Source: Vibrio thalassae (lineage in GTDB: Bacteria; Pseudomonadota; Gammaproteobacteria; Enterobacterales; Vibrionaceae). From it: DNA of 64,000 nucleotides. Where the stretch lies: assembly GCF_900089835.1 (NCBI RefSeq), contig NZ_OANU01000064.1:1-64000 (forward strand). The letters run 5' to 3'. Below, in pieces: positions 18,501 through 26,500 of this stretch. A program made the position numbers and the translations under genes. The notes beneath the pieces are model-generated. The model had not been told where the DNA came from and searched no databases. It worked only from the letters and a program-made list of their open reading frames with translations. Position 1 is the stretch's first letter; each line of letters opens with the position of its first letter.

Positions 18501-21500
18501 TCACTATATGCGCCATCAGAATCAAGTGCTTTATAATCAAAGGAGTCTTCTAAACTCGTCTCTAGGTATCTTAGTTCCCAGTTTCCATTACCTTCAGTTC
18601 CAACCGTGACACCATATATTTGTAACCCTTCCACGTCAGAAAGATCATCGATTGATATCGTAATGTCTAAATCAAGATCGCTATTACCAGACGTCGTCTT
18701 TTGAATCGGATCTAGAACTCTCGTTGAACCATCGCTTAAGGTAACGGTAACTAGTACTGATGACTCGTTGGCATTGTTGATATTTTCATCAAAATAGCCA
18801 CCTAGACCATCTAGCCCTAATGTCACTGAAGTGGCTGGTCTCTCGGAGAAATCAATCGAAATAGTCTCTCCCTCATTGATGCCTTGTCCACCACCGACAC
18901 CAAGACCAAATCCAACGTGGTTAGCGTCTCCTCGGTACTGAGTGAGATCCCCACCGATTGAGGTAATCCTGATCGAGTCATCACCCAAAGTTAAAATGCG
19001 CTCTCCAGGGTTATCACCAGGAGAGCCCCAGTTTAAGAAATCGGTTTGCGAACTGGCTTCGCTGTCCAACCCTTGCGAATCTTTAACACCTAAAACAAAG
19101 CCTTGAGCACTTTCATCAGGTAGATAGGAAATATTATCTGGATTAAACGATGTGCCGTTAGCCCCTCCTTCGACATGGAGGTCAGCTTCAACAATCGCTC
19201 GAGTTTCACCGTTTTCAGTGTAGAGAAGTGTACCGCCTAAAGGCAGCTCAGTGATTACAACTGACAGTGACTTTCCATCCGTGGTACTACGATCATCTTC
19301 ATAGTCGGAGATATGGTCGGTTCCATCACCCTCAATAGAACCTTCTCCAGTATCAAAAATAACTGGAATCGCATCATCTCCGGAGAGTGTAATTGAGAAG
19401 TCTTCGGAGTCAGGTCTATCATTGGTACCGTTGATAGTAATTGTTACCACTTCAGTGTCAGTTGCTCCCCACTCATCTTCAACGATGACGTCAAAGGTAA
19501 TTGGCAATGTCTCACCTTGAGCCAGCTTCTGAACGGCGTCTGATTCGTTATCTAAAACAAATTTCCACTCCCCCGTTTTTGGGTCAGTGATAACGAACTG
19601 ACCGTACTGTGAGGTACCATCAGTAACTGAGAAAGTAAGGTCGTGCCCAGTATCTACATCATTAGCAACTATGGTCCCCGTTGCTTCAGGTGACCCTACA
19701 TTGATGCCACCAGACTCAGTAACTGCACCCGTAAGGTCGCTTTCGTCTTCGTCAATTACTGGTGCATCATTGCTGCCTTTAACAACAATTCGAATCGTCT
19801 GCTCAACACTGGCACCATGTTCATCTTCCACGACTACCGTGTATTCAAGACGTTTCTTCTCACCTTCTGCCAACGCATCGGTCGCAGGCAGATCATCCTT
19901 CAGCTCGTAGCGCCAGTCACCGGTTTCTTCATCAACACTGAATGTGCCGTAAGTGGTGTCTGCTGGCTCTTTGAGTGTGAAACTCAGCTCCGCTCCATTA
20001 TCGACATCCGACGCATCAATAAAACCTGTTGTGACAGCTTTACCATTGTCATCATCACCTGCTTCACGAACTCGACCTTTACTGTCAACATCGTCTATGA
20101 CTGGTACATCATTCGTCCCTTTAACAGTCACCGAGATAATTTGAGTAACCACTGCGCCCTGTTCGTCTTCAACTTGAACGGTAAAACTCAGAGGAACTTC
20201 GTCACCTTCAGCTAACGATTCAACTGCATCAGCTTCGTTATCAATTACAAAACTCCACAAGCCATCACTAGTGATATTGAATGTACCGTACGGGTTGCTA
20301 ACATCCCCTACTGAGCTCCACGTTAAGTTAGAAGAATCCACATCCGTCGCTGAAAGTTGACCGCCTGTACTTGGTGCTCCGGCATCCTCAGTACCATTGT
20401 CAAAATGCCCAGACTCTCTGACTTCGCCTTCCGTTATCAATTCGGAGTCAATTACTGGCTTGTCATTCGTACCTTGGATATTGACAACAATCGTTTGAAA
20501 GACATCGACGCCTTGGTCGTCAGTGACTTTGACTTTGAATTCAAGAGAAGTTGATTGCCCTTCTCGTAAGGCTTGAACTTCATCTGCAGTGTTATCAAGT
20601 TCAAATGTCCAAAGGCCAGCTTCTGTAATCGAAAAATCTCCATATGCAGAAGACATATCGCCGTCTTCCGACCAAACCAAACTTTCGATTGGAGAGTCTA
20701 CATCTGTGGCATTCAACTGTCCGCTCACCGATGCCGTTCCTATGTTCTCTGAACCGTCATCATTGTGTCCAGCTTCGACAACGTCACCACTGATTTCGCT
20801 ATTTGCACTGATAACAGGTTTATCGTTAGTGCCACTAATAATGATTACCAATGGCTGTGACGTAGAGGAATTTAGGGGGTCGGTGACTTGGACGGTAAAG
20901 GAGAGTGTCACAGTATCATTGACGTTTAAAGCTTGTGTGGCATCGGAATCGTTATTTAAACGGAAAGTCCATTCTCCATTGTCGGAGAGCTCAAACTCGC
21001 CGTAGTCAGAAAGATTTTCCGGAGTAAAAGTCACACTCCAAGTCAAAGTTCCATCGTCAAATTCAAGGTCGGTGGCTGAAAGCTGGCCGGTCAGCTCAGC
21101 AGTACCATCAAAATCGCTACCGTCAGAGTTATGACCTGCTTCCACAACGTTTCCAGCTAAGGCTTCACTAAGAATTTGCGGAGCTGAGTTAACGAGTACC
21201 TGAAGAAGAGTATTAGATTGCGTCGCGGTTAGTCCTTGCGCCTCAAGGGCAGAAGTATCAAACTGTGTTTTAGCTAGCGTTTGCGAGCCATCACGCTCGA
21301 TAGCGCCTGTCGCCGTTGGGCTTGAACCATTCGAATTACCCGCAGCGGTAGCTTGTTCTTGGTTCTGGGTCGGGTCTTCACCCGCCTCAATGGCAGCGAT
21401 GATTTCTTCGGCATCTATATCAGAAACATCAATCTCTTGGCTTTTACCCTCTTCTTGAATCAATACAAGGTCTAAATCCTCGCCCACTTCTGTATCGTTC

Positions 21501-21628
21501 AAAACATTGATGACAACGTCTCCCGGTCTAGGTTCACTTCCCTCCGGAAGAATGGTGAGTTTTCCTTGAGCATCTATTACTAACGTACCAGACACTTTTG
21601 CTAACCCAAATAGAGACAACGCACTCAT
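12548..21628 (-). CDS. Giant RTX adhesin of the LapA/BapA type, LapG-cleavable, type I secreted
   Basis: A 3026-residue biofilm adhesin. The start ATG at 21628 has GGAG seven bases upstream. Residues 1-60 form the retention module that jams in the outer-membrane pore; EQATAAGNSNG follows, with the LapG target TAAG at 94-97. Five VCBS-type repeats of about 110 residues occupy about 160-745, each ending in a GTNDxPVI-type motif. A module beginning SEDFSITLSGDD (about 746) recurs as SEDFSFSVSGND (about 1726), including LTQYRGD and GGGQGINEGE. Two Calx-beta-like domains lie at about 1330-1560. Near 2900 are RTX nonapeptides (GTDGDDVLSGGLGNDVLTGG), then the VCA0849-type C-terminal secretion domain (DVITDFSQVEGNRDVIDLSE). 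The whole is highly acidic, as expected for calcium binding. It is convergent with the lap operon and monocistronic. Ligand unknown. Confidence 0.95.
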   Translation of the reverse strand: MSALSLFGLAKVSGTLVIDAQGKLTILPEGSEPRPGDVVINVLNDTEVGEDLDLVLIQEEGKSQEIDVSDIDAEEIIAAIEAGEDPTQNQEQATAAGNSNGSSPTATGAIERDGSQTLAKTQFDTSALEAQGLTATQSNTLLQVLVNSAPQILSEALAGNVVEAGHNSDGSDFDGTAELTGQLSATDLEFDDGTLTWSVTFTPENLSDYGEFELSDNGEWTFRLNNDSDATQALNVNDTVTLSFTVQVTDPLNSSTSQPLVIIISGTNDKPVISANSEISGDVVEAGHNDDGSENIGTASVSGQLNATDVDSPIESLVWSEDGDMSSAYGDFSITEAGLWTFELDNTADEVQALREGQSTSLEFKVKVTDDQGVDVFQTIVVNIQGTNDKPVIDSELITEGEVRESGHFDNGTEDAGAPSTGGQLSATDVDSSNLTWSSVGDVSNPYGTFNITSDGLWSFVIDNEADAVESLAEGDEVPLSFTVQVEDEQGAVVTQIISVTVKGTNDVPVIDDVDSKGRVREAGDDDNGKAVTTGFIDASDVDNGAELSFTLKEPADTTYGTFSVDEETGDWRYELKDDLPATDALAEGEKKRLEYTVVVEDEHGASVEQTIRIVVKGSNDAPVIDEDESDLTGAVTESGGINVGSPEATGTIVANDVDTGHDLTFSVTDGTSQYGQFVITDPKTGEWKFVLDNESDAVQKLAQGETLPITFDVIVEDEWGATDTEVVTITINGTNDRPDSEDFSITLSGDDAIPVIFDTGEGSIEGDGTDHISDYEDDRSTTDGKSLSVVITELPLGGTLLYTENGETRAIVEADLHVEGGANGTSFNPDNISYLPDESAQGFVLGVKDSQGLDSEASSQTDFLNWGSPGDNPGERILTLGDDSIRITSIGGDLTQYRGDANHVGFGLGVGGGQGINEGETISIDFSERPATSVTLGLDGLGGYFDENINNANESSVLVTVTLSDGSTRVLDPIQKTTSGNSDLDLDITISIDDLSDVEGLQIYGVTVGTEGNGNWELRYLETSLEDSFDYKALDSDGAYSDESTVTIDDQRTNLAPDAIDDPESYSLVQGDMGAGDQGWDMVDSIQAKYDGQTVNYNIDGTDRIGIPDGTTNGGPESQIQYNRNEEESEQLIITLKEPAVDGAFSVTNLFANEGGAGSHEQGKWSAYLGDTLVASDYFHNESGNKGTFDIETGGFAYDKLVFESVDFTGGPARGTDSYDYFLQGIEVVGAGAYVFDHDEPVVIPLSELLSNDDAVDGDDIRITYVFGETQGDARIEGGNVIFDLPEGFAGRTEFQYQITDDKGGFDTATVNVLVNPGPISVSGFEIGTASVEEGESFSYNVTLDGSTNVKTFFDIEFGANGDEASANDVDPSTMTFGNGVTYNEVTGELEVPANVSNFTITLPTIDDNRYDGDEGFTLVVDGQSAAGDILDNDPITLSLTGGGEVSEDAGSVPFTLSLSNPSDIALTVALDRIDVDTEDDDFSTTTASYNDGSTDVRLPIINGEITIPAGVTNVNIQVGIPDNDVYEQDENFTLKVTEPAGVTVNGNVGVSADATISDDGQIDGQPGGDNDNDAPILDLDTSESGTGYDATFTEGDAPIKVVDSDMDITDDIDVITSAEIKLTNPQANDSFVVNSTLPNGLSYISSTVAGALILTISGEGTAEDYEAALQLLEFSNDSEDPNTDPRSITIQVFDDQGVGSNTATSTIAVVPVNELPESEDFSFSVSGNDPVSVIFDTGTGSIEGDGTDHISDIEDDMNGQQVQVKITELPIGGTLYHDGEEITQTNVANGDTFDPTKITYEPDSDAQGFILGTKVVPTSSDMESTQDEFYNWGTEVDGKNRVLELSNSDGSTDNITINSNKGNLTQYRGDVQDNHVGHGLGIGGGQGINEGELLSINFADRPATHVTLGLDGMGGYFYSGLGGQNESAVTIKVTLSNGDTVNYTPDVQKDTSGNDVLFHELSFSIDYLGDVEEGALIAGVSVGTDGRGNWELRYLETALNDSFKYKAVDSDEGESPESIVTIVDERENNMPPTLDLDLSADGTSFDTNYQEGDSAIEVVDSDITIFDEKNVIHEAEIVFTNPKAGDNFGIDGATNPLLSGISYTTEVLDSGAIKITLSGEATPADYEAAIQLIEFSNSSQSPDDEDRVIEITTFDDAMQPSNTAVSTINFTAIADLVVAAAIGDEDNKIALDIQLPANSDATEVVISGIPEGATLFSGTDEIVVTNNAANIMPSQLANLSIKPPQDSDVDFTLSVSGRDANDNVVEQHDLAVTVRPVTDSPTLIVSGEDIVSAINFENVNLGNSSWKGNISGAQLSVDTPDGLNSGDWGVITNRGEVGKEGVYLGNGEQNQIFEIEGRRGQQDSLFTSFAGTPGQFYELNFDAAARRSDSPMDIKLEKETSPGVWVEVETLRSYGSGEDHNLVVKDWSEDEQLFFQTLDSFNYRVVFESPEQNSYGALLDNIVLSTRSNVGYEDTFIDISDISASLNDTDGSEVLTLLIQGLPQGAFVSNGTQTSIIGPSGEIDISDWSDLNDLQIKVADVGTYPITIKAIASELDGTYSPVDEVVSESINLIVLDNPEPSAPNTPPEVIDFEFFAPDDTIPLNFADFATDSEDDASNTKATLVEITEEPEYGQLYFLSNSGERFDLDVGDVVEDSVDIFYDLEVGFDVSALGYNPQGDEPFGNDIVVTGGTYDGDKPHLGVEMEEIAFDSAGAAKQSGFYTKRDDERGQGKETEAKQSEFMSIKFTAGMMTRALVGVGSLTGQFSAAANGNGAAQVFVYLYAGGVLLDDNPIVMDNGIIADHQAIIEVASDIPFDEMRIMPFNAEGKEAGFVLQSVKVTGGEVADQFDYRAIDSDGLPSLETATVNVNIMPNGNVDESEEVDYAVQGGSGVTVIHGTDGDDVLSGGLGNDVLTGGLGDDTFKWSEGDLDGSHDVITDFSQVEGNRDVIDLSEVFEGSNTSLEDLLKNVAGGGDKITLTENDDNTSTLVNITKGEKNVTIELEGVTGIYNWDAVKLNQIIVLDS

Positions 21629-21815
21629 GATTTACTCCTTGAATTGCTCCCGACGCCAGGAAGCAATATCTTTTATCAGTTCTAGCCAGCCTTGCTTGCG
21701 CGAATGGACATATTAGCCCAAGCTCGAAATTTTACTTTTATTTTACATTTAGATATCAGATAAATTGACGAAATGAAACTTTTTGGGGAAGTATTTTTAG
21801 TTTGTCTCAAAAACG

Positions 21816-21845
21816 AAAAAAGTCTCGCAAATACGAGACTTTTCG
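21816..21845 (-). terminator. Terminator of gltS, possibly bidirectional
   Basis: Stem AGTCTCG / CGAGACT with loop CAAATA is flanked by A-run and T-run on both sides. It lies 22 bp after the gltS stop on the minus strand. Confidence 0.8.
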
Positions 21846-21866
21846 GGAAGAGTTTTAAGCTTAATC

Positions 21867-23093
21867 TTAGCCGATTACTGTGATAAATCCTTGTAGGATG
21901 ATTAGGTTCACAATGTCGATGAAAAATGCCCCAACAATAGGCACGACCATAAAGGCTTGAGGAGATGGTCCGAATCGATTAACGATGGACCCCATATTCA
22001 TAACTGCAGTCGGCGTAGCCCCTAAACCAAACCCACAGTGCCCACCGGCTATGACGGCTCCATCGTAGTTTTTGCCCATTACTCTAAACGTAATGTAATA
22101 AGCAAACAGCCCCAAAATAACAGACTGCACGGCGAGTATGATTAAGAAAGGAATCGCCAGATCAAAGATGTTCCAGAGCTGAAGGCTCATCAATGCCATT
22201 GCTAAGAAAAGCGATAATGACACCGTACCGAGAATATCGACCGTTTCTGCATCCACTTTATAACTTTTGGTCACTTCGCAGATGTTGGTAATGAAAACAC
22301 CGATAAATAACGCATAAACGAAGTCAGGAATCATTAACCAAGATATTTCAAATGTATTAACCCACGCATGTAAATACTTCGCTCCAGTCACACAGATGAG
22401 TAAGATAAACAGAACTTCAATAACCTTTTTAGCAGTCACGCGATCTCTTTCGTACTCGTTATAAGTTACCAATTCAGGGAAGCGCTCATGAGTATCATTG
22501 CCTCGGCCATACTCTGACTCAAAGTTATTCTTATCAATGAGTCGTTGTGCAACCGGACTACCAATAATACCGCCGATAATTAGACCAAAGGTTGCAGAAG
22601 CCATCGCAATTTCTAGTGTGTTGCTGATGCCGTAAGTCTCAGTAAAGGTTTGAGCCCAAGCAGCCCCAGTACCGTGTCCGCCCGACAAGGTAATAGAGCC
22701 CGCAATTAACCCCATTAACGGCTCTAAGCCGAGCATGGTGGCTAATCCAACTCCGACACTATTCTGGATAATAATATATACCGATGCGACCGCTAAAAAG
22801 ACAAAGACTTTAGCGCCACCTTTCATTAGTTGGGTGTAGTTAGCTGCCAATCCTACGGTGCTAAAAAACATCAACATAAATGTTTTCTGCAAGGGCAACG
22901 AGAACTCAAGATTAACGTTGTTAAAGTGTAAAACCGTAATGATAAGGGCAACGATTAATCCACCAACGATGGGTTCAGGGATGTTGTATTTTTTTAGAAC
23001 AGGGAGCTTACTATTAATGATGTGTCCCAGAAAAAGAACGCTGATAGCGATCAAAAAAGATTCTAACGTGCCAACAGAGATGGTGTTGTTCAT
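21867..23093 (-). CDS. gltS: Sodium/glutamate symporter
   Basis: The 408-residue carrier belongs to the GltS (ESS) family that takes up glutamate with sodium across the inner membrane. About ten hydrophobic segments are visible, with family motifs GLIAGSITLSGGHGTGAAW in the middle and GGHCGFGLGATPTAVMNM near residue 360, the two glycine-rich re-entrant loops. Length matches the E. coli protein (401). It is a single gene with its own terminator. Confidence 0.92.
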   Translation of the reverse strand: MNNTISVGTLESFLIAISVLFLGHIINSKLPVLKKYNIPEPIVGGLIVALIITVLHFNNVNLEFSLPLQKTFMLMFFSTVGLAANYTQLMKGGAKVFVFLAVASVYIIIQNSVGVGLATMLGLEPLMGLIAGSITLSGGHGTGAAWAQTFTETYGISNTLEIAMASATFGLIIGGIIGSPVAQRLIDKNNFESEYGRGNDTHERFPELVTYNEYERDRVTAKKVIEVLFILLICVTGAKYLHAWVNTFEISWLMIPDFVYALFIGVFITNICEVTKSYKVDAETVDILGTVSLSLFLAMALMSLQLWNIFDLAIPFLIILAVQSVILGLFAYYITFRVMGKNYDGAVIAGGHCGFGLGATPTAVMNMGSIVNRFGPSPQAFMVVPIVGAFFIDIVNLIILQGFITVIG

Positions 23094-23411
23094 ATAACCT
23101 CTTTTTTTGCTTTATCGCTCATCTTCCTTAATGAGGTTCGACTAAATTGTAAAGTGTAGTAGAAATAGAATAGATGGCGACTCATGGTAAGCAGACACCA
23201 AACGACCTTGTTAAGACTATCTATCACTTCTTAGAATGCCGGGAAGAGTCGGCAAAATATGCGACCGAAGACGATTAATAAAGATGTTATTAACCAATTG
23301 GTTACATTGAGTTTATGGTTTTAAAAAGAAGCACTACACTAAATTAATCGCGCAGTGTACCACAGACAGGCCATTGCGACTAATTGAAGCACTGAATGGG
23401 TGGAAAATGGC
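23094..23411. other. Divergent promoter region between gltS and the metallopeptidase gene
   Basis: No gene is seen. It contains a perfect 14-bp palindrome TAACCAATTGGTTA (23291-23304) about 110 bp upstream of the metallopeptidase start, a possible operator for an unidentified regulator. Confidence 0.45.
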
Positions 23412-24185
23412 ATGAAATCGATACTAAAAAAGGCTGTGTTTTCAGTCGCTCTATTGGCCTCATATACCGCATCGGGTAACGTCAAGATTAGTTATGATGA
23501 CGCAGATTCAACCGTAGAAAGGCAAGCCCAACTCGCCATAGAACAGAGCAAAATAAACGATCTCGTGGTGCAACTTTCCAAAGCTTACTTCCCTTTTGAG
23601 CGCGATCTAACGATTCAATACGGCGGAGATGATGGCCCGCTTTATGACCCACAATCTCATACTGTCCACATTCCCTATGAGTTTTACATCGACTCTCTTA
23701 ACTACTTCTTAAACAATGACTATCAAGAAAAATTTGGTAAGCCAGCCAAAGAAGGCGCGTTAGATACCTTACTCCACACATTACTGCATGAAGCAGGACA
23801 TGCTTACATTGCCGACCAGAAGATACCTATTTTGGGTAAAGAGGAAGATGCCGTTGATAACTTTGCGGCAGTACTTATGATCAATTATGTAGAAAATGGC
23901 GCTGACGCCACCATCAGTGCAGCAGATATGTTTTCATTCGAATCTGAAGACAGACCTGATTACTACGACTTTGCCGAGTATATTGGTGAGCACAGTTTTG
24001 ATCTTCAACGCTACTTCAGTACGTTATGTCTTGTATATGGGAGTGACCCTGAACGTTACACAACGCTTCTAGATGAAATAGAAGAAGGCTACCGAGAAGA
24101 GCAAAAAGAAAAATGTGAAATGACATTCCAACAGATCGATATGAACTGGAAACAGGTATTAAGAGTAGATCAAGACAAACACTGA
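23412..24185 (+). CDS. Secreted DUF4344-type zinc metallopeptidase
   Basis: The 257-residue protein has a clear signal peptide (MKSILKKAVF, hydrophobic core, cleavage around TASG). The zinc motif HEAGH is at 126-130, preceded by LLHTLL, with a downstream acidic stretch EEDAVDN (144-150) that probably supplies the third ligand. This is the pattern of the DUF4344 family of putative metallopeptidases. The ATG at 23412 is used instead of a GTG at 23400. It is followed 20 bp later by the DCC gene, probably one operon. Substrate unknown. Confidence 0.75.
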   Translation: MKSILKKAVFSVALLASYTASGNVKISYDDADSTVERQAQLAIEQSKINDLVVQLSKAYFPFERDLTIQYGGDDGPLYDPQSHTVHIPYEFYIDSLNYFLNNDYQEKFGKPAKEGALDTLLHTLLHEAGHAYIADQKIPILGKEEDAVDNFAAVLMINYVENGADATISAADMFSFESEDRPDYYDFAEYIGEHSFDLQRYFSTLCLVYGSDPERYTTLLDEIEEGYREEQKEKCEMTFQQIDMNWKQVLRVDQDKH

Positions 24186-24205
24186 TAGCATCCCAAGGAA
24201 ACACT

Positions 24206-24592
24206 ATGTCGGTTCGACTCACATTATTTTATGACGCCACTTGTCCGCTGTGTGTGAGAGAAATGCGATCGCTACAGTCTCATGACACAGAGAAGTACAT
24301 CAAACTGGTCGACATTTTCTCTCCCGAGTTTGCGGCATACCCTGAAATCGACCCTAAAGCAGCATCGGACCGCCTGCACGCTTATGATGCCGATGGGAAC
24401 TTGCTACTGGGTTTAGACGTTACTCACCGAGCTTGGAGTCTCGTTGGGAAACCCTACCTATATGCATTCACTCGTTGGCCGATTATGAAAACTCTTTGTG
24501 ACTGGGCTTACCTGAAGTTCGCTAAGAATCGCTACCACATTTCAGGGTGGTTAACGGGTAAGAAACGCTGTGAGCGGTGTCGGCTGGAGTAA
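24206..24592 (+). CDS. DCC-family (DUF393) thiol-disulfide oxidoreductase-like protein
   Basis: A 128-residue protein with the DxxCPLC signature of the DCC family near its N-terminus (FYDATCPLCVREM) and the family's characteristic middle (HAYDADGNLLLGLDVTHRAW). A C-terminal CERC pair is also present. Related proteins are small cytoplasmic thioredoxin-like proteins of uncertain role. It appears to be co-transcribed with the upstream metallopeptidase; the functional link is not known. Confidence 0.85.
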   Translation: MSVRLTLFYDATCPLCVREMRSLQSHDTEKYIKLVDIFSPEFAAYPEIDPKAASDRLHAYDADGNLLLGLDVTHRAWSLVGKPYLYAFTRWPIMKTLCDWAYLKFAKNRYHISGWLTGKKRCERCRLE

Positions 24593-24612
24593 CGCAACAC
24601 CACAAAACTTGT

Positions 24613-24627
24613 ATTTACAGTGTAAAC
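24613..24627. promoter_or_regulatory. parS2: parS2-type centromere site
   Basis: ATTTACAGTGTAAAC fits the Vibrio chromosome II parS2 consensus with a perfect TTTACA-N-TGTAAA palindrome. It fills the 36-bp gap between two convergent genes, about 7.3 kb left of parA2. Confidence 0.85.
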
Positions 24628-24628
24628 A

Positions 24629-25504
24629 TTATGATTTGGCGTCTTGACGTACCGCTTTGAAAAGCACGGAGGTATCAGAGCGGTTCTCACCTTGTGTTGC
24701 AAGCGCCTGATAGCGATCAATTGTCTGTTCTGTTAATGGTAGTCGAATCCCCTGACGTGAAGCCTCATCCAAACAAAAACCTAGATCTTTAATCATCCAA
24801 TCAATAGCAAAGCCGAAATCGTATTTGCTTTCAGCCATCGTCTTCGCTCGATTTTCCATCTGCCAAGACCCAGCGGCGCCATTTTTTAAGCAGTCCACCA
24901 ACGATGGTATATCTAGACCACTTTTTTGGGCCAGTAACAGTCCTTCAGACAGTCCAGTGAGCACTCCTGCGATACAAACCTGATTGACCATTTTTGCTCG
25001 TTGACCTTGACCAATAGTGCCCATCAATACCGATGATTTACCATAAGCATTAAAAACGGGTTGTAACGCCGTGAACGTCTCTTGTTCTCCACCACACATA
25101 ATAGTCAGAACCCCATTCTCTGCTCCAGCTTGGCCGCCAGAGACAGGCGCATCCATAAATCGAAGACCAACCTTATCGCAAGCCGCTCCCAGCTCTTCCG
25201 CTAATAACGCAGAGGTTGTTGTATGATCGACAAGAATAGCACCAGGTTTCATGCTGGCAATCGCCCCTGAAACAGAAGTTGTCATCTCCCTTACGTCATC
25301 GTCATTGCCCACACATACAGCCACAACATCAGCATCTTTCACACATTCAGCCACAGTTTCACTATAGTGACCATCATTTTCATCCGCCCAGAGTTTGGCT
25401 TTTTCTGTTGTACGGTTAAAAACGCACACCTCAAACCCTTCTTTTACCAAATGAGCAGCCATTGGGTATCCCATTACACCCAATCCAATAAAACTAACTT
25501 TCAT
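24629..25504 (-). CDS. NAD(P)-dependent beta-hydroxyacid dehydrogenase (HIBADH/GarR family)
   Basis: The 291-residue oxidoreductase has an N-terminal Rossmann motif (FIGLGVMGYPMAAHLVKEG), the substrate-binding signature DAPVSGGQAGAENG and the catalytic-lysine region (KMVNQVCIAG) of the 3-hydroxyisobutyrate/tartronate-semialdehyde reductase family. AGGAG precedes the ATG. The gene overlaps the upstream LysR gene by 11 bp, so the regulator and enzyme are co-transcribed. The exact hydroxyacid cannot be told from the sequence. Confidence 0.88.
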   Translation of the reverse strand: MKVSFIGLGVMGYPMAAHLVKEGFEVCVFNRTTEKAKLWADENDGHYSETVAECVKDADVVAVCVGNDDDVREMTTSVSGAIASMKPGAILVDHTTTSALLAEELGAACDKVGLRFMDAPVSGGQAGAENGVLTIMCGGEQETFTALQPVFNAYGKSSVLMGTIGQGQRAKMVNQVCIAGVLTGLSEGLLLAQKSGLDIPSLVDCLKNGAAGSWQMENRAKTMAESKYDFGFAIDWMIKDLGFCLDEASRQGIRLPLTEQTIDRYQALATQGENRSDTSVLFKAVRQDAKS

Positions 25505-26423
25505 TTGTACTCCTTTTCTTGCTGGTGGGGTTTACCGCAGCATCCATCTTATTTGCGCTAGATAAAATAGCGTCTATGAGCGATTTAACAGCTTTCGGTT
25601 GATATTTCCTATCTTTGTACACCAAAAACGCTTGTCGGTCACTACGATAGTGTTCAGGCAGCAGATGAATCAAATTTGAGTTGGTTTGCACATGTCGCAA
25701 TGGGAGCGAGGCAACACCGAGTCCTCTTTCTACAGCATCTAACAGAGCTTGGATATCATTCACAACCAATCTAGGTTTAACATGAATGCTCTCCTCAAGG
25801 CGTTCGTTGCGATAAATAGCCAAAGTTTGATTATTATCTATCGCTAGCCAATCTAACTGGGGAAGTTGTGAGATGTCAGTGATTTTTGGACGAGTCGCCA
25901 AATATTCACTACTGGCAAAAAAACCATGACGAGCGGTAAACAAAGGACGGGCGATTAGATCCTCCATATCACTAATATCAAATGTGATAAGCAACTCGCG
26001 ATTAGTCTGAGGTTTTATCTGGTCATGGTTCAAACCAAGATCAATATGGACGTTTGGATACCGCTTTAAGTAGCTTTCCACAACAGGAGCAACAAAAGAA
26101 TGGTAGAAACTGTGCGGTACCGACAAGCGCACGGTGCCCGCGACTTGCTCCATTTGTTCCGTGATGTTGGCTAAGCCTATTTCTACCTGCTCTATCCCAC
26201 TGCTTAGTTGCTCGAAAACGAGTCTGCCAACTTCAGTAGCTGTTAACTCCCTTCCCTTCTTTTCTAGCAAACGAAGACCTAAACGTTCTTCGAGAGATGA
26301 GATACGTCTAGATACCGTCGACTGCGGAACACCAAGAAGATTGGCCGTTTTTAATACGGAACCGTGCTCAACTACCTTACAAAACAAGTAAGCGTCATCT
26401 ATATACCCAAATATGGAATCCAC
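25494..26423 (-). CDS. LysR-family transcriptional regulator
   Basis: A 309-residue LysR protein: N-terminal winged helix (YLFCKVVEHGSVLKTANLL, STVSRRISSLEERLGLRLLEK) and an effector-binding domain from about residue 90. The start is a GTG at 26423, with GGTGA upstream; no ATG occurs before the helix. It is co-transcribed with the hydroxyacid dehydrogenase and divergent from the DUF2798 gene, either of which could be its target. Confidence 0.85.
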   Translation of the reverse strand: MDSIFGYIDDAYLFCKVVEHGSVLKTANLLGVPQSTVSRRISSLEERLGLRLLEKKGRELTATEVGRLVFEQLSSGIEQVEIGLANITEQMEQVAGTVRLSVPHSFYHSFVAPVVESYLKRYPNVHIDLGLNHDQIKPQTNRELLITFDISDMEDLIARPLFTARHGFFASSEYLATRPKITDISQLPQLDWLAIDNNQTLAIYRNERLEESIHVKPRLVVNDIQALLDAVERGLGVASLPLRHVQTNSNLIHLLPEHYRSDRQAFLVYKDRKYQPKAVKSLIDAILSSANKMDAAVNPTSKKRSTNES

Positions 26424-26500
26424 AATTCTATTTCACCCAATATTATCTATTTATGAATAGGTTTATACTTCTGATAACAAAAATCAACAGGAGAATAACA

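Noticed and set aside
13409..21005. Many open frames of 60-180 codons on both strands within the adhesin gene
   Set aside because: They are shadows of a highly biased, repetitive acidic coding sequence; none has a Shine-Dalgarno or recognisable family.
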